NCBI RefSeq assembly: GCF_033807575.1
Contig: NC_084715.1
Span: forward strand, 7,613,349-7,677,348
Source: Cydia pomonella
Taxonomy: Eukaryota > Arthropoda > Insecta > Lepidoptera > Tortricidae
Reading direction: 5' to 3'
Length of the DNA stretch: 64,000 nt
Shown here: positions 32,735 to 43,664 of the stretch, one piece after another
Position numbering within the stretch: position 1 is the first letter of the stretch
How the letters are laid out: each line of letters begins with the position of its first letter
Translations under genes and position numbers: made by a program
Notes under the pieces: model-generated
What the model was told of the DNA's origin: nothing
The model's input: only the letters and a program-made list of their open reading frames with translations
The model's database searches: none

Positions 32735-33053
32735 CTTTTTGCAGTATTTCCTTATTTAAAATAAATCGGATTCTATAACTGTAATCGATAGTCGGTATTC
32801 GATATTAGCAATCGATTTAACTTATGTTTAATATGCAGTTTCTAAACGCAACTTTTGACACTGGTAACACTATTGACATTTATATTTTTGTTTGTTCCGT
32901 TGGTAGGATCTCTCAATTGTCATTTCACATCTGACTGTCAGCGATTTGTCGAACGTACACCCGCTATTTTGTCACTAATTGGTAAATAACGTGATAAAAT
33001 GTAAATTTGAAAGTGAAACGGTCGAAAATACTTATCTTACGAGTGTAGTATAA
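32735..33053. other. LINE 5' region or flank
   Basis: I see no gene. The 5' untranslated region of the LINE must lie here, but its boundary is not visible. The text atcgata/tcgatta recurs several times near 32785-32820. Confidence 0.4.
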
Positions 33054-36000
33054 GTGTTTAAAACTCCTTTCCTGGGACACAGTTTGGCACAATGTGGTAA
33101 CTTGCGAAAAGAACGTATGTTTGTTGAACTTTTTTTTACACTTGACACTAGGATTTACTTGGTTAACACAATTTTAAATATTTTTAATTCAAAGAGCTCT
33201 CCCGTAAACATGTTAGCACGGCTAGGGTTGCCAGCCTTTTTCCTATTCCATTCCTTCTGTGGTGAAGAGCACCACATTTCAGCCTGTAAGGCCTTTCTAG
33301 CGAAATCGGTGGATGAACGAATGGCTGTGACTACGGAGAGGAAATGGTGCTATAATTGTCTTAACGCGTCTCATTCAGTGCGACAGTGCACATCGATATT
33401 CTCTTGTCAGAAATGCAAGCGGAAGCACCATACTCTGTTACACCGAGAGCAAGCTGCCAGCAACCCCGAACCCTCTGGTGAAAAATCAAGCTCAGTCGTC
33501 TTGCTGGCTAAAGAACCGTTAACTCCGTCCAATTCACCTTCAAATACGACCGTGCTACTGGCAACCGCGCTCGTCCAAATTCGTGATGCTTCAGGCGAGT
33601 TTCAGACATTCCGCGCGTTATTAGACACCGGAAGTCAAAATAATTTCCTCACCACACACGCGGCTCAACGGCTCAAGTTGAAGCCTACCGCGACTAGTGA
33701 TGGGCCGTGCGTCCTAGGGGGTGCACCTGCATCAGTGACTGGCCAGGTCACCTGTGATATAGGTGCCAAGGACACCGTACATTTCCGTCTGGAAATGTTT
33801 GTTTCACCGCACATATGTGCAGATCAGCCTATAGGCAGACTCAATATGAGTGGATGGGATGACCTCAAAACATTACCGTTAGCAGATCCTGGTTTTGATA
33901 TTCCTGGTCCAATTGATGTCTTGCTCGCTGCCGACGTCTTTGCTGAGTCACTTCTCGACCAACGTTTGAAACGCTGCGTCAATCAACCGCGTGCTCTCAA
34001 CTCTGTCTTCGGATGGCTGATAGTCGGAAAAACCCGACTAGCGTCGTCGTCTTTATTAAGTGTACCATCACCTAATAAGGATGATAGCTTAAACAATATC
34101 GTTCAACGCTTCTGGGAGATCGATACCGTTCCGCATTCTTCCCGATTAACCCCAGATGAACAACGCTGTGAAAATAGTTTCACAAACGAGCATTACCGTG
34201 ACGAGACTGGTAGGTACGTCGTCTGTCTTCCCTTCAAAGATAACGCTGAGCCTGTGTTTGAAGGCTCTCGGGAGATAGCGGTACGACGCTTCCATGCTAT
34301 CGAAAAGCGCCTTTCTCGTGATCCAGACTTGAAACAACAATATGTTGATTTCATGACCGATGACTACAGCGAAAGTTGTCACATGTCTTTGATGCCTGCT
34401 AAGAACGCGGCTCCAAAGATATCATCCAACAATGCGGAGATTCCTTTCCACTACCGGGAGCACGAAGCGGCATCTATGGCCAACGTGCACCAACTGTACC
34501 GTCAAATTACCGTTGCTCCGCATTACCGTGATTACCGGCGTATTCTCTGGCGAGCTAACCCAGATGAGCCTCTTCAGGAATACGTATTCAACACCGTACC
34601 GTACGGGGTCTCCTCGGCTCCGTTTCTTGCTTGCCGAACGATCCAGCAATTGGCCAACAACGATGGTCATAAGTACCCGAAGGCTAAAACCGTTCTAACT
34701 TCCGATATTTACGTCGATGACGTCGTTACCGGAAGTTCTTCGCTGGATGATGCTCGTGACATCAAGTCACAAGTTATCGCTCTTTTTAAGCTCGGCTCTT
34801 TTGAGCTACGAAAATGGGTAAGCAATCGACCCGAACTTCTAAGGGATATGCCCTCAGAAATGTGTCTTCCGGACGCCATCGCATTCACCGAGGCAGAAGT
34901 CACAACCGTTAAGGTCCTTGGCCTTAAATGGGAGCCCGCTTCAGACTCGTTCGTTTGTAACGTCCAACCGTCTAATCAACCGTGTACCAAACAAACGATT
35001 CTGAGTGAGGTTGCCAGAATCTTTGACCCTTTGGGTTTCTTGTCTCCTTTGACAATCCAAGCCAAAGCCTTGATCCAAAGACTTTGGATTCTCGGCTCTT
35101 CATGGGATGAAACGCTTCCTCCGGAAATTGTATCGCAATGGAACAGTTTCTTCCATCAGCTTCCTCAAAGTAGGGATCTGAATATTCCTCGCAAATTCGC
35201 CATCGAAGGTATTCAATCGTATCAACTGCATGGGTTTTGTGATAGTTCTGAGATAGCGTATGGCGCCGTCGTATATCTAAGTATCACCGAGCCTGATGGC
35301 TCCATCCGCGTCCACTTCGTTTGCCGCATCCACATGCTACGGCTTCCTGTTCGCGAAGCCTACTTTTGGTGCGACTCAACCGTTACATTGGCTTGGTTGC
35401 GCGCTCCGTCCTCTCGTTGGGTGACATTTGTCGCAAATCGTGTTAGCCACGTGCAGGACATCGTTCCTACCGCTTGCTGGAGACACGTTCCCTCTGGAAC
35501 GAATCCCGCAGATATCTGCTCACGTGGGCAGTTGCCTCGGGAACTATTAACCAATTCGCTATGGTGGGCGGGCCCAGAGCGGCTTTCCCAATCGCCGTCT
35601 GAATGGCCATCAGATCTATCGAAGGATCGCAACAACGATAACGTCGTACTTTCCCAACAGCGTCGTGTAACTCTCGTAACAAGCCAAACCGCACCTATCC
35701 AGCAAACGTCAATAATCGATCGGCTGTTTGAGAGATATTCGTCGTTGGACAAATTCTGTCGCATTCTAGCTTACGTTCGTAGGTTTTGTACTAACGTGCG
35801 TGACATCGTTTCAGGATCTGAATACCTTTTCGGAACGGAGGTCGAGCGCCATCGCGCGCTCCTAGCAATCGTTAAGCATTTACAATTATTGACATATTTC
35901 ACTAAAATAAAATCGATTTTAAATTCTAAGCCTTTGTGTCCATTAAGTTCCGACCCTAATGATCTGAACGTCCTCACACCCGGTCACTTTTTGACATTAG

Positions 36001-36353
36001 AGCCTCTGACCGCAGTTCCAGACTCTGACTACACGGGCGTTAAACTTAATCGACTAAACCGGTGGCAACTCATACAAGCGTTCCAACAGCAGTTCTGGAA
36101 ACGCTGGCAAAATGAGTACCTACATGCTTTAACTCAGCGGGCAAAATGGACCAAAGACTCGACACCGTTAACCGTAAATTCACTCGTGCTTATTAAAGAC
36201 GAGAACCGACCTCCTCTTCATTGGCCGTTAGGACGAGTTGTTTCTCTCCATAACGGACCTGATGGAGTAGTTCGGGTGGCTACCGTGAGAACCGCGAAGG
36301 ATAACTTAGTTAAAAGGCCCCTGGTCAAACTATGTCCTCTTCCATCCGAATAA
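33054..36353 (+). pseudogene. BEL/Pao polyprotein with internal losses
   Basis: This is a 1099-codon open frame. Residues 1-60 do not look like BEL and are probably host DNA read through. Recognisable parts are Gag zinc knuckles (about C99-C112 and C118-H126), the aspartic protease DTGS (191-194), and reverse transcriptase with its YVDD box (about 553-556). Next comes the RNase H start (GFCDSSEIAYGAVVY, about 728), and the integrase C-terminal part with RWQLIQAFQQQFWKRW (from about 1003) and its final domain. Blocks normally present are missing: most of Gag, the RT segment before LYRQI (near residue 450-480), part of RNase H (near 765) and the integrase zinc finger and DDE core (before residue 950). 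The frame is still open, but no functional integrase can be made. The coding text is more GC-rich than the surroundings. Confidence 0.85.
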
Positions 36354-36460
36354 TCACTCCAAAATACTATTACCTAGTTTTAAGATTAGTTTCGTAAATC
36401 GTAGTCTTATCAACAGTTAAGTAACGTTTTCTTTTTCATCGGGAAAATCCCATTGGTATT

Positions 36461-36473
36461 TTGGTGGGCGGAA
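36461..36473 (+). other. polypurine tract of the BEL element
   Basis: The purine-rich text ggtgggcggaa sits directly before the TGTT start of the 3' LTR, where the plus-strand primer of an LTR retrotransposon belongs. Confidence 0.65.
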
Positions 36474-37032
36474 TGTTCCGTTCTTAACGTTTAGTTTTTT
36501 AAATAATTAATCATATTCCGCGCGCTTCAAACCGTTTATCGATGCAATGTCAAAACGCACTTCACAGCGATGCAATATTGAAATTTAAGCCAATAGGATC
36601 GCCCGAAAATGATCGGACGACATGCTAAGGACAGCCATCAGCAGAGCGCCTCTGGTGGCAAAAGAGAGAACTAACGAAGCGCACAAGGCGTGCGGATCGA
36701 CCGCTACCGATTTAAATCGTTTTTTATGGTTTAAGCAACGAAACCTAAGTGTTTTAGTGTTCTATCGCGCGTGACAAAAGGCCTAAGACTATTAACCGTA
36801 CCGCCGGCCGGCGTGTGAAAGAAGAAAAGGTGATAAACGTAAGAAGAACCAGTCACATCGAGAGGATTCCACCATTGCTGCAACCTCAGGTTAGTCCCGT
36901 GCATGATAATCCTGTTGGACTGAATTTCTCTTGTTGTATCGCTTGTTACCGGCGAGTGTAGATATTTATGCTCGATCCAGTATGTTACGGATTGGCATTG
37001 CATCTTTATTAAAACCGCGCTAATTTGTAACA
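36474..37032 (+). repeat. 3' LTR of the BEL/Pao element
   Basis: The 559-bp segment starts TGTTCCG and ends TTTGTAACA, giving the inverted TGTT...AACA ends typical of LTRs. It follows the polypurine tract and the stop of the polyprotein at 36353. The assignment rests on these ends and position only, because no second LTR is present for comparison. Confidence 0.72.
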
Positions 37033-37251
37033 TTCTTTTTGGTATATCTCTTCACCACATTCGTATGTCTAGATGTTCTATAAGTACAGGTCGCAATTCT
37101 TAACCGATTCTAGTGAAATTTTGTGTCCAGATTCTACATATATAGATTTTTTTGCCAATCCAGTTTTTTATTTTTCAAAATGCGGAAATCGGCATAAAGA
37201 ACTTAATCGCCAATAGCGTCTAGAGCGCTTAAGACCATTTTGTGAGTTCAC

Positions 37252-37479
37252 TGTACAGTCAGCATCAAAAGTAGCGGATCAAATAACGCTTCATAAGTAT
37301 CTACCATTCTGTGACAGCTTAACAAAAAGTGATGTCTTTAATATAAAACAACTAAGACTGTAAAAGATTTATTTTTAAACGTGATTTTTAGAAAATTATC
37401 TACATTTGGAAAAGTTATACGGAATATCAGATACTTTTGGCGCGTTGTTTCATCCGCTACTTTTGATGCTGATTGTACA
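37252..37479. mobile_element. MITE (gtcagcatcaaaagtagcgg family), copy 1
   Basis: The left end tgtacagtcagcatcaaaag and right end cttttgatgctgattgtaca are inverted, with one mismatch, and are followed inward by tagcggat/atccgcta. The copy is 228 bp. A second copy at 42572-42777 shares the termini and the internal text aatatcagatacttttggcg. The 81- and 115-codon frames starting at 37381 and 37406 begin inside it and are fortuitous. Confidence 0.9.
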
Positions 37480-38020
37480 ACAAACGAATTGTTTTTCACT
37501 TTTACATTTTATAACGCGAGGTCTACAAACATTATTTACTTACTTTATTTTCTATGTTCTATTTCCTATAACCTGGTTAAGAAGTTTAATTTGGGCTGCC
37601 TTGCACTGGGCCTTGCGTCGCTGTAGAAAATGTGTGCGATTTTTAGACTATTCCCACAATCCTATTATTCAAGTTTCGATTAGCATTTTCTATCATCGAT
37701 TTTCATCTTGCATACTGAACCCCGGGTTATATACGTACCGACGTCAAGGCTAACCATTAGAAAACTGCGAGAATTACAAAAATATTTTTTTATACTATTT
37801 TTCAATGAAATGACTCCCGGTGATATCTAAATTTACTTCATTATAAGCGCGCTTCATTAACAAAACTACTGCATAAGTAGCAGTCATCTAATGAATATTC
37901 ATAATTATAATATACTTAGTACAACTGTTGTATTTTTATTTTTGCTAGGCAAAGATCTCCATCTTTACTTTGATTTTATTTATCATTATAAGTGATTGCT
38001 GCTGTGTTTGAAAAAATAAT
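37480..38020. other. no gene seen
   Basis: AT-rich sequence; the overlapping short frames at 37381-37753 have no recognisable domain. Confidence 0.4.
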
Positions 38021-38330
38021 ATGACTGTGTGTTATGTTCCCAACTCTGAGGTCCTGCGTCGTTCCCGAATGTATGGTATGGAGGCCTTACTAATGCAGCG
38101 GCAGCTCAGGTGGTGGGGGCACGTCCTTCGAATGGATGACCACCGCTTGCCTAAAGGTGTTCTCTACTCTGAGTTGGTGGTGGGAAAGCGGAAGCACGGT
38201 GTGCAGCACCTGCGCTACAAGGACGTGCTCAAACAGCATCTATTCTTAGCACTTGCGCCATAGACCCTGAGCGTTGGGAGGAGCTTGCTGGAACGAGGTC
38301 TTCTTGGCGTTTTACCATCCATAACGGTGT
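38021..38330 (+). pseudogene. C-terminal LINE relic with one frameshift
   Basis: The first frame reads NSEVLRRSRMYGMEALLMQR, then QLRWWGHVLRMDDHRLPK and RYKDVLKQHL. After a frame change near 38240 the protein continues as STCAIDPERWEELAGTRSSW. This is the tail region of a non-LTR retrotransposon ORF2 and overlaps the region seen in the relic at 24085-24440 (KDCAKRDM...WETLAEDR). RT and endonuclease domains are absent. Dead copy. Confidence 0.75.
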
Positions 38331-39675
38331 CAAAACCATTATGGTTGATTCGTGAGTTGATGGATAAATATATTTTTTTTGCTATTAGACACAGTATTTT
38401 TCTTCTTCGCTCGGTCCCTGATGAGCCCCTATGTGAATGCCCTTTTTTCCCATATTTTTTTTACTCCTCTAGTACTGTTTTCTCTTGATGTTTTGTTTAC
38501 AGAAAAAATGAAAAAGTAAAATGTAATCTTAAATCGTTAAACCTACCTAAATAAAAATATATATCATATTTGGAAGTTTTGATTATGTTTGGTAATTTAT
38601 ATTGCCCGCCACAAAGCGTCAAATACGAATGTCATATTATATTTAAGTTGATCTATGCTACCTTTAGCCACTGTTACAGTTTGTTTTAAAAATTACTTTC
38701 CCCTTCCGCCGATGGAAAATTAAGCACCTCTTGAGTAACCACAGATGTATTACTGTGTGTGTGTAATCATTTTCACGTTTGTACTGTATATGTGTGCGTA
38801 TAGGAGAGTGTTTGTAATACACGGGGGTTGCGTATTTTGTTTTCATCATGGACAAGGAAAGAAATGAATGAAAAGAGCGTACTTTATGCTTAAGGCCGGC
38901 AATGCACCGGTTGCAAAATTGCAACCCTTTTAGTGTTGCAGGTGTTCATTGCTTACCATCTGCCGATTCATCCGTTCGTTTGCCTCCGATATCTTCAAAA
39001 AAGGCACGTATTGTTTACAATGTCTAAACTTCTGTTTTTATGTATGTTGTCACACCAGGTGAAAAGTTTTTCATCACATACCAATTAATCGGAAACTGTT
39101 TCCCACTTTTTTAATAATGAAATTAGAATATTGATATTTTTCCCTGTCCTGCATCTAAATACTCGTATTCAAGTGTCCGTACATTATCAATATTGTCTGT
39201 ACTTTATAACAAACACCTAGGATCAAGGGTTGTCTTGAAATCAGAGTTATTTATTAACTGCTTTGCCAATCATCTAAACCTTTTACTTCTCATAGGCTAG
39301 CACTGACTAATTATACAGTGTGTAAATCTAATACGGGAAATAAATTAAACCAGATAAAGAATTAATCCGTGTAATCATGGATTAAGAAGTTGTTTTAATT
39401 TGCACTTAATTATGACCCCGTAATTAATTTTTGAAAATTGCATTGCAGGTTGAATTATTGTGTATGGTTAATATTTTCATTGTACAACCGTTTAAATATT
39501 TGCCCGGATTGGATTTACACACTGTTTAAATTTTAATATATACCACACAATGTGAAATATGTGTTGTTCAAATATCCGTCAGTACTATCCCGACAGCGAC
39601 AGTAACTGTAAGAAAAAGCTAGAAAAGTGAAGTTGAACCGGATCCACCGATCTCACCGATGTGCAAACCATTAGT
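38331..39675. other. AT-rich DNA, no gene seen
   Basis: No supported gene. Short frames such as 38664-38924 on the minus strand have no domain. Confidence 0.4.
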
Positions 39676-39772
39676 ACGTATACAATTAGTGCATTAGAGC
39701 ATGCCTTAAGGCATAAAATACGCCATTTGTACCTTCATGTATTGTGCAATAAAGATTTAAAAAAAATAAACC
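39676..39772 (+). repeat. probable LINE 3' end with AATAAA
   Basis: The text catgccttaaggcataaaat, acgccatttgtaccttcatg, tattgtgcaataaag and an A-rich tail resembles 3' ends of lepidopteran LINEs that I know. Only about 95 bases are recognisable, with no coding part. Confidence 0.5.
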
Positions 39773-40901
39773 ATCAAGCTGCAGACGCGTTACTGCTACA
39801 GAATTGCAGCAGCGGGATACGGGAGACGACGGATATCCAAGATTAATTAAACGTTCTAAGCTCGCCAGCAATGCGGCACCAAAAGCAACACCATTTTATC
39901 AAGGAATTAACAATTAAATCGCCCATTTTTCATTCCTTTCCCATTTGCATTCTTGCGTCCAGTTACTTAATTACTTTCAGATATATATTATGAAGCCTAA
40001 GTCGGGGTAAAATAAATATGCTGTATAACATCAAGATGTCTCAAGAGATAAGTAGAGGCTAGGGTTACTAAGCAGTTCAGCTTAAAATCAGATAAACATC
40101 ACATTATTTCCACAATGAAATACAACGGAAAAAAATAGACATATTTAATAGGTTTTAGGTACATGTAATACAAAATTGACTACGAGGAAATGCGCGCAAT
40201 GTTTACCAGAGCGCCAATTTCTTACTTTCTTAAGTTATTTAAGGACCACCAAAGTAACGAAAGAAGAGAAAATAAGGGTCGTTTTACAAAAGCTAACGGC
40301 AGCCAAGGAACTTCGAAAAGTCTTTAATCAACAATAATCTTCAAATGTGGTATACATTACTTGCTTTTACTAGGTATGATACTGGCAGAGCAATGGTAAA
40401 TTCGCAATGAAAAGTATTCTATTCGTTCTAGTACTGTCGTTGACTTCAGTAGTGCGTGCTGTGACCTTTTTTGGTAAAATAATTTCTGTGACCGCATTTT
40501 AATGATTTAACCAAACAAAAGTACAAATCCTTTTGTTTTAATCTTAATGAAATAACGGTGACACCTGCCTCCCCTTTGCAAATTAATTGCTTGAATCTTT
40601 TTCAGTGTTGGCAAAGAGACTTTAATGAAAATGTTTGCGGTCGCCCGTTCAATTACGTGTATTTTAAATTACACACCTAAAGAATTTTAATCTTAAGGTC
40701 AATTTTGATTCAAAATATTGTTGATGTATATTCAAACGGTCTTAATTCCATCCTGTAGGTAAACATTTTACGTACAACGTAGCTAGTTTGTATAATCTTG
40801 CTTATTGAAAAATCATGAACAAAAATGTGATATAATGGAAGAGGAATGTGGTTTTGTTACTATTTACTATATTATTTACTTAGTACATATTCCGTTCTCC
40901 G
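39773..40901. other. AT-rich DNA, no gene seen
   Basis: No supported gene or repeat. Confidence 0.4.
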
Positions 40902-41029
40902 GTCACATCTGAAAATAACGAAACAGACAAAGTGACAAAAATATGTATATACTACCCTAATATATGGGCCATAAAATCGTGTATACATATTTTTGGCACT
41001 TCGATCGTGTCGATGTTTTCAGACGTGAC
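40902..41029. mobile_element. MITE with gtcacrtctgaaaa termini
   Basis: The left arm (gtcacatctgaaaataacga ... caaaaatatgtata) and right arm (tatacatatttttg ... tgttttcagacgtgac) are complementary over about 50 bases with scattered mismatches, and the two arms are separated by about 30 bases. It is a 128-bp foldback element with no coding capacity. Confidence 0.82.
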
Positions 41030-41765
41030 TGAACCCATTTTGATCTTGACCTATTTTTGATATAGATCGTGTCATTTATGACGACGCGTGCCTTGATTCG
41101 TATCGTCATGTCATTAAAGGTTAGATTTGACGAATCTGCGCCTCATCCTGGATAGCATGTCTTAGCTTGCGACATTTCCAAGACATTTTACCTGAACGAA
41201 ACGTATATTTTTATCATTTTACTCGTAGATTTTGTTAAGTGGGTACTTGGAGGACATTTACAACAATTACAACAATTATTATTTATCTACCTATATATCT
41301 AAGTTAGTACAATATAAACAAAATAATAAATACCTAAAACTACTTAACATAATCTATTTCGATGATGCGTTGGTCCGTTGGGTTCATGCAGTTGGTTCCA
41401 ACGCCTCATCAGAGGGCAGTCTACTCTGACGACAAATACGTTTATTGTACTAATAAAATAACCTTGACGAAAGACAAGAAAAAACGTCTTTAGTTCAGTT
41501 TAATAATCTTGTGCTCAGGTGTGCCGATTTTCCTGAGATGAAAAATTATTATCGGAAAGCGTAGACTAAGGAAATATCTTATGGCGTAAAATTGTAACTA
41601 GAGGTAAGAAGGAAAATGAAAATGATCATTATATGACATTATGAGTATTATGGTGTTATGAGATGTATTTAAAATGTATTCTTTCATTTTTGCAACACAG
41701 AAAAAAACGTATGTTTTCGTAAGATTGTATATATTTAATACAAAAACCCAATTTTGGATTTCGTT
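41030..41765. other. no gene seen
   Basis: A locally GC-richer patch near 41360-41430 gives a short frame without a domain. Confidence 0.35.
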
Positions 41766-42083
41766 GTCACCTAGGAACCCTTATAGTTTCGCAAAGTCTG
41801 TCTGTCTATCTGTTTATCCATCTGTCCGCCCGAGGCTATGCTCCGTGATCATTTTGGCATGGATATAAATAAAACATGACGACAAAGTGACGTAATAAAA
41901 AAGTTGAAAAACTTACGCGTAAAGTGGGGGTTAAAAAATTATTTTACCTTCTTGCTTGTTATGCACAACATCCTCCTCTCTCTTACTGAAGCCTCCGTTT
42001 AAGACAGCCTAATATTGGGATGGACAGGTAACTACGGAACCCTATACTAAGCATGGCCCGACATGATCTTGGCGGGTTTATTC
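41766..42083 (+). mobile_element. lepidopteran interspersed repeat with ctgtccgtc motifs
   Basis: It has tcacctaggaacccttatag, ctgtctgtctatctgtttat, ggctatgctccgtgatcatt and, near the end, ctacggaaccctatac and cttggcgggttt. The last phrase corresponds to the ggccggttt end of the common repeat family also present at 46955-47575 and 56402-57340. Confidence 0.65.
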
Positions 42084-42084
42084 C

Positions 42085-42571
42085 ATTTTTTTTTATTGTC
42101 TCTTAGCAACTTGCACTTACTTAACCTTACAGGTTAACACTAATACAATAGTGCCTTATTAACTTTATCATTTATATTAACTTATCATAAATAACAAGAT
42201 AAAACATTTAAACAATTTTTTACAAATTCGGACATTATTGCATGAAAACAAGTCAGTTTGATCAGCTACTAAATTTAGTGTTCGGATGGTGCGACTGAGG
42301 AGAGGCGCCTTACGAAGCAGGTTGGTTCTGCCAATCGGCTCCACCAGCAGCCGCGGTCGCCGCCTCCGCTCCACGTACCCGGACACACTTAGATACATTT
42401 GTTGTAGAATCCCCGGGTAGTAAATGCTACCGCTAAGGATCTGCACTAAGTAGCATGCGAGTGCTAGATCCCTGCGTGTTTCTAATTTATTATAACCCAC
42501 CATACCTAGTACGAACAGTGTGGGATACATCAGCGGATAGAAAGGATACACTCCGTACAGTTTCCAATAAA
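42085..42571 (-). pseudogene. LINE ORF2 tail, second copy of the 25814 family
   Basis: The minus-strand frame at 42177-42551 reads YPFYPLMYPTLFVLGMVGYN, KLETRRDLALACYLVQIL and, further on, RKAPLLSRTIRTLNLVADQT. It matches the protein segment at 25814-26269. The similarity extends a few codons upstream to about 42570 (WKLYGV), where a MITE starts. Downstream is a short 3' untranslated region ending in aataaaaaaaaa near 42090. There is no RT domain, so it is a 5'-truncated or disrupted copy. Confidence 0.75.
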
Positions 42572-42777
42572 TGTACAGTCAGCATCAAAAGTAGCGGATC
42601 AAACAAGGTTTCATAAGTGTAACATTCTGTAACAGCTTAACAAAATGTGATGGTTCAATTTAAGATATACTTTTGAATGTAAATTTTAGAGATTTATCTA
42701 TATTTGGAAAAGTTATCCGGAATATCAGATACTTTTGGCGCGTTGTATCATCCGCTACTATTGATGCTGACTGTACC
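42572..42777. mobile_element. MITE (gtcagcatcaaaagtagcgg family), copy 2
   Basis: The terminus tgtacagtcagcatcaaaag on the left faces ttgatgctgactgtac on the right. Internal text matches the copy at 37252-37479. It borders the broken LINE fragment at 42085-42571, so it may have inserted into that LINE, but no LINE sequence is recognisable on its other side. Confidence 0.9.
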
Positions 42778-43664
42778 TACCTTGAATGTATAATTTCAAA
42801 GAACCTTAGGAAGATAGTGGACAACTATCCACATAAACGTAGTCCCCATTTTTTTCGCTTGATATTGACATAAAGGAAAATATTTGACATAGTGTAATAT
42901 GTATTAACTATGGCTATGCCTTTCTGTTCATTTTTTTTTCAATTTTTTAATTATATAAGAATTTGAAGAAAAAACACATTCCTTACAAAAGTTTAAATGC
43001 TCCTAACTCTTATGGTTATTAAATTTGGACAAAATCAATCAAACAAAGGGGTATAGCCAGTAATAAATATACTTGAAATTGTGTCAAAATATTTTCAATA
43101 ATATACATACCCAGGGTGTATAACGCTGACTAAGTTTGTGTGGAAAGGCTGTCGCCCACCTTCGTCTTAAAAGTAAATAGTTTTTTTTTATATATATTTT
43201 ACAAACTTAGCTGGTGTATCGCGCTTATACATATAAACCCATTTTTTATCTGAACTTTACTTACACGGGAACATACAAAAGCCACCTACGCACCGGAGGA
43301 AAGACAAGCGCTGATACTTATATAGGCTGCCACACCGCGGTGCATCGGCGGGTAGTCAAATACGGCCAAGTTCTTCCCGTAACGCAGCGAATGTGTTAAA
43401 TATTCCCAACGTAAAGTTGACCTCGACGCTAAACGCGAAGTGGTCGCCATGGCCGAAATCGGCCGGAAGGATCATCAATATTCCCAAGATGGTCTCGGTC
43501 TTACATAGTTTTTTTTTTTCTGTTTACAAAATCAAATCGGACTTTCAATGACATACTATTCTCGCTTATCTCATACTAGTATGCTTATTTAATTAGTAAA
43601 TAACTGCAACATTATAGCAGCATTAATTTGTTGTGAAGAATATATCGCTTAAAGCTTTTTTTTC
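42778..43664. other. no gene seen
   Basis: AT-rich, with a GC-richer island at 43260-43500. A 61-codon frame at 43214-43399 lies in the island but has no recognisable domain. Confidence 0.4.

Larger units (their letters stand above)
28175..32950 (-). mobile_element. near-complete two-ORF CR1/Jockey-type LINE
   Basis: The element runs on the minus strand from an uncertain 5' end (32.75-32.95 kb) to the tandem-repeat tail at 28175-28204. It has ORF1 (31238-32734), an overlapping ORF2 frame (28345-31332) and a 140-base 3' untranslated region containing aataaatattt. Both frames are free of internal stops. ORF1 with PHD finger, coiled coil and esterase-like region, and ORF2 with endonuclease plus reverse transcriptase but no RNase H, fit the CR1/Jockey group. 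I could not find a target duplication, which is common for CR1. It is the only autonomous-looking element in the window. Confidence 0.85.
33240..37032 (+). mobile_element. BEL/Pao LTR retrotransposon, 5'-truncated
   Basis: BEL similarity starts at about 33240 within the Gag zinc-knuckle region. The element ends with a recognisable 3' LTR at 36474-37032. I searched the 500 bases upstream for a matching 5' LTR and saw none. The left part of the element, including primer-binding site and most of Gag, is therefore lost. The neighbouring LINE begins about 300 bases upstream on the other strand. Confidence 0.82.

Noticed and set aside
43455..43475. Text cggaaggatcatca resembling the 3' end of 18S rRNA
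   Set aside because: Only about 12 bases agree, the upstream rRNA sequence is not there, and no 18S or ITS context is present.
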